Shown piece by piece: positions 57,435-64,000 of a stretch of DNA of 64,000 nt. A program made the translations under genes and the position numbers. Numbering within the stretch: position 1 is the stretch's first letter; every line of letters starts with the position of its first letter. Under the pieces are notes generated by a model. It worked only from the letters and a program-made list of their open reading frames with translations, made no database searches and had not been told where the DNA came from. This DNA is from Strigomonas culicis (lineage: Eukaryota > Euglenozoa > Kinetoplastea > Trypanosomatida > Trypanosomatidae): NCBI GenBank assembly GCA_000482145.1, contig AUXH01000006.1, forward strand, positions 32,276 through 96,275. Direction: 5' to 3'.

Positions 57435-58901
57435 TTAGCTACTACTGCCGATAGCCCCATAAATGGTGTCCGCTGTCCCCCAGACAATGGCAATGATGCC
57501 GACAAGGAGGAGCACGTACGTGCTCAGGTAGTGGAACCAGCCGACGGAGCCGAAGGTCCAGTTGCCCGAATACATGTACATGAAGGCGGGGTACACAAAG
57601 CCGATGAAGCCGCCGGAGAAGCCGCCGACAAGGCCGAACACCAGGTTGATGCGGGGGATGAAGAGGCCGCAAATCAGAGAAAGAGCTGCCATCGACGTGC
57701 AGACACACGCATGCTTCCACCACGCCAGCGTGTGCACCTCCCATCCCACGACATGGTAGATCGCGTCGCGCACAGGGATCATGTGCAGCCCGTAGCCCAC
57801 GCACAGCTTCAGCATGATGCCCACGTACGACACGCCCATCAGCGGATTCTCTATTGGGTTGTACATCTGGAGAGACGACAGCGAAGCCACAGAAGGACCA
57901 AAATCCGCATAGCCGACGAAGCCAGCGATGAAGTACAGAGTGAAGCACAAGAATACACCGACACCTGCACTAAGGGTAAGGCGCAGCACGGAAGGTCTGT
58001 ACAGCTCATTGTACACCTCCAGCGCATTCAGCTGACAAATGAAAGCGAAGATGAAGATGGCGAGGCCGCCAATGGCCTTGTTACCCGTCTGGAACAGGAC
58101 AAGGTCACTGCGCATGCCGTCCTTCAGTCCATTCTCCGAGGCGTGAATGATCATGCAGATGACGAAGAAGATGATGAAGAGGATGGCGAGGAAGGAGAAG
58201 TACCGCAGTGAGTTGATCTCCTTGGGTAGGCACAGCGGCAGCATAACGACCAGCCAGATCATCGAGGTGATGAGGCGCTGGCCGGCAATCGTCCGCAGGT
58301 AGTCCGGCACACCGGCACCGTTGTCCAGAAACTGCGTCACCACATTCTTCAGCGAGATCGCGTAGGAGACCTCTGCACCGAAGCTCAACAGCCAAAGGCA
58401 GAAGGCCAGCCAGTAGTCCGCGCCGTTGCCCATGAGCGCTCGAACAATCTGCTCGTAGTTGCGCAGACCCGTCTTCTGGCCCGCAATACCGATCAGCGTG
58501 AAAGAGTAGACGGTCAGGAACGCAATCACCACGAGGTAAATGACGGACATGATGATGCCGGAGGCCTCAAAGGCGGAAGGGAGAGCGATGATGCCCGCGC
58601 CGATGGAGGAGCTCGCAAGGTTCAAACCCGACGAAAGAATACCGCCGTACGGCAAGATGTAGTTCACGTACTTCTGCAAGGCGTTCGTTGGCGTGCGCCG
58701 CCGGGCGACCCACTCCGCGCGCTCCTGGTCCATGTCGTCGATGCGGCGCTGGGCGAGGTTTGCTGAATCGTCGGCGGCTCCCTCCTTGAGATCGGTGACG
58801 ATCTCCGCCGCAACTTCCTCCTGCTGGCGGTACGCAGGTCGCTTGTCGTCATCCTCGTAGATCCACGCGTCGCCGCGATGCCGGTTCTGATTGTCCGTCA
58901 T
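57435..58901 (-). CDS. AAT B5: AAAP-family amino acid transporter
   Basis: 488 residues from the ATG at 58901 (MTDNQNRHRGDAWIYEDDDK). N-terminal tail with the usual RRIDDMDQERAEWVARRRTP, core as for the other B copies. Distinctive: ADFGPSVASLSSLQMYNPIE where the rest have ADFGATVGSLSALQ, and CTSMAALSLICGLFIP. Ends YGAIGSSS. First gene of array B in transcription order. Intact. Confidence 0.93.
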   Translation of the reverse strand: MTDNQNRHRGDAWIYEDDDKRPAYRQQEEVAAEIVTDLKEGAADDSANLAQRRIDDMDQERAEWVARRRTPTNALQKYVNYILPYGGILSSGLNLASSSIGAGIIALPSAFEASGIIMSVIYLVVIAFLTVYSFTLIGIAGQKTGLRNYEQIVRALMGNGADYWLAFCLWLLSFGAEVSYAISLKNVVTQFLDNGAGVPDYLRTIAGQRLITSMIWLVVMLPLCLPKEINSLRYFSFLAILFIIFFVICMIIHASENGLKDGMRSDLVLFQTGNKAIGGLAIFIFAFICQLNALEVYNELYRPSVLRLTLSAGVGVFLCFTLYFIAGFVGYADFGPSVASLSSLQMYNPIENPLMGVSYVGIMLKLCVGYGLHMIPVRDAIYHVVGWEVHTLAWWKHACVCTSMAALSLICGLFIPRINLVFGLVGGFSGGFIGFVYPAFMYMYSGNWTFGSVGWFHYLSTYVLLLVGIIAIVWGTADTIYGAIGSSS

Positions 58902-59531
58902 GATCGGTGTAAGAAGTGTAACGAATTATTATAGTAAGCTTTTCGATAGACGTGTAAGTTTGTTGAAGGAAGAAGAAAAAAATAGATAGTTCGGGACCTA
59001 GGAAAGAAGAGAGGATGGAAAGAATACACGATATAAACAAATGCATGCAAAAGAAGAGCAAGAGAAAACTAAGAGTAACAAATATTAGCGAAAATACAAC
59101 GACGTACACGCATAACAGAGGCACAGAGATAATTTAATCAGTAAAAAATATATAAACAAAAAAAAAGCTATTACAACAGGTGGAAATTAAAGAAAAAAAA
59201 ACATTTATTAAAAAGGAAAAAAAACAATTATTTTGATTACCGGAAAGGAGACTTATATACAACAATGATTCTTTTTTTCCTCTTCCGTAGAAGACCTATT
59301 AATAGTAAGTTCATTTTTTTTATGTTCTTTTTTCTAAGACAATCCATCTGCACACACGAAAAAAGAAACAAGCTGTGTAAGATACTATTGAAATATGCGT
59401 CAAATGGCACCACATGAGCACTTGTAACAGACACAAACAATATGAATTATCTCTTTTCAGTGAAAAAAAAAAGGAACGAAGTATAAAAACAGAGGGATCT
59501 TTATAAAAGTGAGATTTTCTCAACAAGTTCT
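58902..59531. other. Spacer between AAT B5 and C1
   Basis: 630 bases, A/T-rich, with purine-rich plus-strand runs (58966-59030). Marks the change from array B to array C. No gene. Confidence 0.6.
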
Positions 59532-61031
59532 CTACGACGAGGGAACGGCATCACCGTAGATGGTGGCGGCTGTGCCCCACACAATACCGATGATGCCGAC
59601 GAGGATCATGACAAACGTTCCGCAGAACTGGACCCATCCCACGGTGTGAAGATGCCAGTTGCCCGTGTACATGTACATGAAGGCAGGGAACACGAACGCG
59701 ATGAAGCCACAGCAGAAGGAGCCCATCAGACCAAAGACAAGGTTCACATTCGGGATGAAGAGCCCGGCGACAAGTGTGATGCCCGCGACGATGGAGCACA
59801 CAATGCAGTTCAGCCACCACGGGACTGCCAGCACATCCGTGTGCGCCATGTGGTAGATGGCATCGCGGATGGGCATCATGTGCAGCCCGTAGCCCACGCA
59901 CAGCTTCAGCATGATAGCACCGTAGGCCACGCCCATCAGCGGCTCCTTGATGGGGTCGTAGAGCTCGAGCGAGGACTTATTGTTGACGGTGGCACCAAAG
60001 TCAAAGTAGCCGAAGAGACCCGCAAAAGAGTACAGAGTGAAGCAAAGCACGACGCCCACAAGTGCCGACAAGGTGAAGCGCCTGACAGTGGGTTGGTAGA
60101 GCTCGCGCAGCACCTCCGTCGCGTTAATTTGGTTACCGAAGGCAAAGATGAAAATGCCCATTCCGTAAACCGCGGTATTGCCTGACTGGAACAGGACAAG
60201 GTCATCACGGAGGCCGCCCTTCAGTCCATGCGTAGCGGCGTGGATGATCATGCAGATGACGAAGAAGATGATGAAGAGGATGGCGATGAAGGAGAAGTAC
60301 CGCAGCGAGTTGATCTCCTTGGGCAGGCACAGTGGCAGCATGAAGCCGAACCACAGCACAGTGGTGATGACACGCTGACCAGACGAGGTTTTCAGGTAGG
60401 CCGGCACGCTGTCTGAGGCATTCAGAAACTGAACCGTGACGTTCTTGAGCGAGATGGCGTAAGAGATCTCAGCGCCGAGACTGAGCAGCATCATGATGAT
60501 GGCAAGGAAGATATCCGCGCCGGGGCCCATCAGCGCGCGAACAATCTGCTCGTAGTTGCACAGTCCGGTGGCGCGGCTCGCCGCGCCGATCAGCGTGTAC
60601 GAGTAGACGGAGAGGGTCGCAATCACGATGAGGTAGATGAAGGCCATGATAATACCGGACGTCGCAAAGGCGGAGGGGAGCGAGATGATGCCGGCGCCGA
60701 TGGTGGAGCTGGCCAGGTTGAAGCCGGAGGAGGCAATGCTGCCGTACGGGATAACGTGTGCGAAGGCCCGCTGCAGCGGGTTCGTGCCTTGGCGGCGCTT
60801 CGACACCCACGCGGCGCGCTCCTCGTCCATGCGGCGGATGTACTGCTGCGCCAGGTCCATGTTGCCGTCCTTGTCGATGGCCGCCTGCGCTCCCTGGTCG
60901 AGCATACCGGAGGCTGTCTGCTTCATGAAGTCGCCCTGCTCCATTTGGTCGGCCTCCATCACGAGGTAGCTGGAATCTGCGTTTCCATTTCCACCCTGTG
61001 CACCGTTGTCGTAACCAAAAGGCTGGGACAT
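59532..61031 (-). CDS. AAT C1: AAAP-family amino acid transporter
   Basis: 499 residues from the ATG at 61031 (MSQPFGYDNGAQGGNGNADS). Array-C copies have a longer, Met/Gln/Asp-rich N-terminal tail (MEADQMEQGDFMKQTASGML), the charged YIRRMDEERAAWVSKRRQG, TM1 with LASSTIGAGIISLPSAFATS, loops GLCNYEQIVRALMGPGADIF, FDFGATVNNKSSLELYDPIK and GLHMMPIRDAIYHMAHTDVL. About 11 spans; ends IYGDAVPSS. Closer to array B than to array A. Intact, substrate unknown. Confidence 0.92.
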   Translation of the reverse strand: MSQPFGYDNGAQGGNGNADSSYLVMEADQMEQGDFMKQTASGMLDQGAQAAIDKDGNMDLAQQYIRRMDEERAAWVSKRRQGTNPLQRAFAHVIPYGSIASSGFNLASSTIGAGIISLPSAFATSGIIMAFIYLIVIATLSVYSYTLIGAASRATGLCNYEQIVRALMGPGADIFLAIIMMLLSLGAEISYAISLKNVTVQFLNASDSVPAYLKTSSGQRVITTVLWFGFMLPLCLPKEINSLRYFSFIAILFIIFFVICMIIHAATHGLKGGLRDDLVLFQSGNTAVYGMGIFIFAFGNQINATEVLRELYQPTVRRFTLSALVGVVLCFTLYSFAGLFGYFDFGATVNNKSSLELYDPIKEPLMGVAYGAIMLKLCVGYGLHMMPIRDAIYHMAHTDVLAVPWWLNCIVCSIVAGITLVAGLFIPNVNLVFGLMGSFCCGFIAFVFPAFMYMYTGNWHLHTVGWVQFCGTFVMILVGIIGIVWGTAATIYGDAVPSS

Positions 61032-61830
61032 TGCGTTTACGCTTGTTATTCTGAAATCAAGAAAAAAAATATATCGAATTTCAATACGTACGTGTGTGGA
61101 TAAATCGCTTAGAAACACTGGATGTAAAAAGAGAGAGAAGCAATGAGGTGAAATTTAAAAGGAGGGAGTAAAAAAAAAAGTTGATCAGCATATTTAAACG
61201 GTTAGCATGAAGTCCAAGAACAACCGGCTGTAACCCCAAATGGTAAGAAAAGGCAAGTAGGAGATACAATCCTTTCGTCATACCCGTTGATTTTTAGAGA
61301 ATACTTATTAAAGGGAGAAACAAAAACATGTTAATCCCAAAACCTTCACCTGTTAGTTACTTGTGAGTCGCCCAGAGCTATACGTGTATCTTTATGAAAA
61401 GAACACTCGTCTTTTTTTTTTCATTCACAGGGCTTTAAGCCCTAAATAATTTTGTTGCCGCACTTTACACCCCATTCGCTTAAAGAGTGCGCTCCTTTCT
61501 TTTTTTGTTATAACTGGACTAATGATGTAAAAAAATTCTAGGTCTTATTACTACCTCTCATCTAGTTTCTTTTTCCCTTTCTCTGTCTCTATCACTCACA
61601 CGAGATATTCTTACGAAAAAAAAAAAACTAATATGAAAGATTGGCTTTTGTAAAGACGAGTAACTAAAAAGAACAAAATAAAAAGCAAGGATAAACGCAG
61701 AGGAATGATACAGTCAATCACTCTGAAAACACTGTTGCAATCAATCACCAAAACGAGGGGAAAAAAGGGAAAAAAGGGGGAAAACGATGGGGGGAAAAAG
61801 AAGTCTTTAACTTTTTCCTCGCGCGCCTTC
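61032..61830. other. Spacer between AAT C1 and C2
   Basis: 799 bases, the longest spacer here. It has a T run at about 61413-61422, A runs at 61616-61627 and a purine-rich stretch at 61757-61800. I see no open frame, tRNA-like cloverleaf or repeat shared with array B. Confidence 0.55.
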
Positions 61831-63342
61831 TCATGGAATGGCATCACCGTAGATGGTGGCGGCCGTGCCCCATACAATACCGATGATGCCCACTATGATG
61901 ATCAGAAACGTGCCAGTGAAATGAAATATGCCAACCGTGCGCAGATGCCAGTTGCCCGTGTACATGTACATGAAGCCAGGGAAAGCTAGGCAAATAAAGC
62001 CACAGCAGAAGGAGCCCATCAGACCAAAGACAAGGTTCACATTCGGGATGAAGAGCCCGGCGACAAGTGTGGTGGCCGCGACGATGGAGCACACAATGCA
62101 GTTCAGCCACCACGGGACCACCAGCACATCCGTGTGCGCCATGTGGTAGATGGCATCGCGGATGGGCATCATGTGCAGCCCGTAGCCCACGCACAGCTTC
62201 AGCATGATGCCCGCGTACGCCACGCCCATCATAGGACTCTCGATGGGGTTGTACAATTGCAGTGACGACTGGTTGTTGACGGTGGAGCCAAAGTCCAGAT
62301 AGCCGAAGAGGCCTGCGCAGGAGTACAGAACGAAGCAGAGGAGCGTCGCCACCAACGCGGAAAGTGTGAAGCGCGTGACAGTAGGCTGGTACAGCTCACG
62401 CAGGATTTCCGTCGCGTTAATTTGGTTACCGAAGGCGAAAACGAAAATACCGAGACCGGTAACGGCCGTGTTGCCGTGCTGGAACAGGACTAGGTCCTGT
62501 CGAATGCCATCCTTCAGTCCATGCTGTGCCGCGTGGATGATCATGCAGATAACGAAGAAGATGATGAAGAGGATAGCGATGAAAGAAAAGTACCGCAGCG
62601 AGTTAATATCCTTGGGCAGGCACAGCGGCAGCATGCACACCAGCCAGATCATGGAAGTGATGAACCGATGACCCGACGACGTGTTGAGGTACTCCGGCAC
62701 ATTATCGGAAGAGAGAAGAAACTGGGTGGTAACATCCTTCAAGGAGATGGTGTAGGAGATCTCAGCGCCGAGACTAAGCAGCATCATGATGATGGCAAGG
62801 AAGATGTCCGCGCCGGGGCCCATCAAGGTCTTCACCATCTGTTCATAGTTACACAGCCCGGTGGCCTTGGCGGCAAAGCCGATCAGCGTGTACGAATAAA
62901 CGGACAAGGCGGCAATAACGATGAGGTAAATGAAGGACATGATGACACCGGACTTATCAAACGCGGCGGGCAGGGAGATGATGCCCGCACCGATGGTGGA
63001 GCTGGCCAGGTTGAGGCCGGACGCGAGGATACTGCCATATGGGACGAAGTGCGAAAACAACCTTTCAAACCAATTCGAAGGTTGGCGTCGTTTTGCGACC
63101 CATGCGGCGCGCTCCTCGTCCATACGGCGGATGTATTGCTGCGCCAAGTCGCCGCCTTCATCTAACGAGAACCGAGCGCCCTTATCCAGCGCACCGGCGC
63201 CATCGTGGCCCATCATCTTGTGGTCGTCCACGTATCCGATCTCCTCACACATAATCGGGTCACGAGCGTCTCCTCCCATAGAATCGCTCGGTAAAAACGA
63301 GTCACCGTTGTCTCCTTTAACGCAACCAAAGGATTGGGACAT
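61831..63342 (-). CDS. AAT C2: AAAP-family amino acid transporter
   Basis: 503 residues from the ATG at 63342 (MSQSFGCVKGDNGDSFLPSD); 66 further upstream codons are leader. N-terminal tail quite unlike C1, then the shared YIRRMDEERAAWVAKRRQ. Core with LASSTIGAGIISLPAAFDKS, GLCNYEQMVKTLMGPGADIF, LDFGSTVNNQSSLQLYNPIE and GLHMMPIRDAIYHMAHTDVL. Ends IYGDAIP. Intact. Confidence 0.92.
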   Translation of the reverse strand: MSQSFGCVKGDNGDSFLPSDSMGGDARDPIMCEEIGYVDDHKMMGHDGAGALDKGARFSLDEGGDLAQQYIRRMDEERAAWVAKRRQPSNWFERLFSHFVPYGSILASGLNLASSTIGAGIISLPAAFDKSGVIMSFIYLIVIAALSVYSYTLIGFAAKATGLCNYEQMVKTLMGPGADIFLAIIMMLLSLGAEISYTISLKDVTTQFLLSSDNVPEYLNTSSGHRFITSMIWLVCMLPLCLPKDINSLRYFSFIAILFIIFFVICMIIHAAQHGLKDGIRQDLVLFQHGNTAVTGLGIFVFAFGNQINATEILRELYQPTVTRFTLSALVATLLCFVLYSCAGLFGYLDFGSTVNNQSSLQLYNPIESPMMGVAYAGIMLKLCVGYGLHMMPIRDAIYHMAHTDVLVVPWWLNCIVCSIVAATTLVAGLFIPNVNLVFGLMGSFCCGFICLAFPGFMYMYTGNWHLRTVGIFHFTGTFLIIIVGIIGIVWGTAATIYGDAIP

Positions 63343-63796
63343 GCTCTGTTGCTCGTGATTGGTCTTTTCTTGAACGTTAAAAAAAAAATAGTAAGTGAAA
63401 CGTGCGAACCCTCGTTTTGGGGAAAAAGTTAAGTATCCTGTGCGAAAAAGAGAAGTGGAGAAAACAAAAGATTCACTATTTACTGCAGAAGAAATAAATG
63501 ACTCATACATGCACCATAATGTGAAGCCGCTGCCGCACACCTATGCTTCTACTAGTCCCTTGTCCACACACAAAGGATCCTGTGGTTTGATGAGAAATGT
63601 ACAACAAGAGCTCACAAGCAAAAAAGGATTTTTTGAGCTATTAAATTAGATTTAAACAAAAAAAGTGGGAAGAGAAAGAGAAACACACTGGAAAAAAAGA
63701 GAAGGGTAAAAAAACAATGGCCAGAGAAACGCGGCCTAAATGCATATCTTTATAGGTGTATATGCGAACGATTCCCCTCTATTACTTTTCATGTAT
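63343..63796. other. Spacer between AAT C2 and C3
   Basis: 454 bases with purine-rich plus-strand stretches and A homopolymers at 63656-63665. No gene. Confidence 0.6.
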
Positions 63797-64000
63797 CTAG
63801 GGAATGGCGTCTCCGTAGATGGTGGCGGCTGTGCCCCACACAATACCGATGATGCCGACAATGAGCATGGTAAAGGTAGCAAAGAAATGGAACCATCCCA
63901 CGGTGTGAAGATGCCAGTTGCCCGTGTACATGTACATGAAGGCAGGGAACACGAACGCGATGAAGCCGCTGCAGAAGGCACCCATCAGGCCAAAGACAAG
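63797..64000 (-). CDS. AAT C3: AAAP-family amino acid transporter, C-terminal end only
   Basis: The last 67 codons and the TAG stop at 63797-63799; the start lies beyond the window. The visible part opens LVFGLMGAFCSGFIAFVFPA, continues through MYMYTGNWHLHTVGWFHFF, and ends IVWGTAATIYGDAIP. It covers the last two membrane spans and is nearly the same as C1 and C2, so the array continues beyond 64000. Confidence 0.9.
   Translation of the reverse strand, partial: LVFGLMGAFCSGFIAFVFPAFMYMYTGNWHLHTVGWFHFFATFTMLIVGIIGIVWGTAATIYGDAIP

Noticed and set aside
1585..61830. tRNA, snRNA or snoRNA genes in the longer spacers
   Set aside because: I looked for cloverleaf-forming and A/B-box-like sequence and saw none that convinced me. 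A tRNAscan or covariance search would be decisive.
48338..63796. Repeated spacer blocks in arrays B and C as transposons
   Set aside because: They are flanks carried along with the transporter duplications. There is no transposase, reverse transcriptase, terminal inverted repeat or target-site duplication.

Overview
This window is nuclear DNA of a trypanosomatid (Kinetoplastea). Every supportable protein gene lies on the minus strand, head to tail and without introns. Coding regions are GC-rich, and the spacers between them are AT-rich with pyrimidine tracts followed by AG (on the minus strand) ahead of start codons, as expected for a polycistronic unit processed by spliced-leader trans-splicing and coupled polyadenylation. 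From memory, RPB2 near tandem amino acid transporter (AAT) genes resembles Leishmania chromosome 31. TAA, TAG and TGA all appear as ordinary stops. I cannot name the genus. No strand-switch region, tRNA, rRNA, transposon or CRISPR array was recognised.

Layout in coordinate order (transcription runs from 64000 towards 1). 1-7818: 5' part of RPB2, a seipin-like protein, a small unknown gene, the NOP2 rRNA methyltransferase and the YTM1/WDR12 ribosome-assembly protein. 7819-19360: AAT array A, four AAAP-family permeases (one with a frameshift) separated by spacers carrying decayed pieces of two neighbouring single-copy genes: the 5' end of YTM1 joined to the 3' end of an unknown gene at 19787-20308. 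19361-39353: single-copy genes, namely a small membrane protein, the unknown gene, CLP1, a small CstF-64-hinge-like protein, CCDC39, a JmjC ribosomal oxygenase, a DEFH-box RNA helicase, an Apd1/Aim32-like protein, a membrane J-protein, a Zn-finger protein, a 2OG-Fe(II) oxygenase, an Erv41/Erv46-like protein and a kinesin-13. 39642-48337: three tandem paralogues with an N-terminal CRAL-TRIO domain; two continue into a polytopic membrane region and a lipase-like domain lacking the catalytic Ser. 48967-58901: AAT array B, five copies, two with single-base frameshifts. 59532-64000: AAT array C, two full copies and one cut by the window edge.

The most informative structure is the set of chimeric scars in array A. 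Each joins about 70 codons of YTM1 to about the last 80 codons of the 173-aa gene. This is the junction expected if a block running from inside the 173-aa gene, through an AAT, into YTM1 was tandemly duplicated. Four scars imply five AAT copies but four remain; AAT 3'-flank-like sequence lies next to a scar at 8060-8320, which looks like the footprint of a deleted fifth copy. The first scar is still open in frame as a YTM1::173-aa-gene chimera. The second point of interest is the CRAL-TRIO / membrane / pseudo-lipase family. The third is a loose group of possible mRNA 3'-end-processing proteins (CLP1 with a broken P-loop, a CstF-64-hinge-like protein, a possible Pcf11-like protein).
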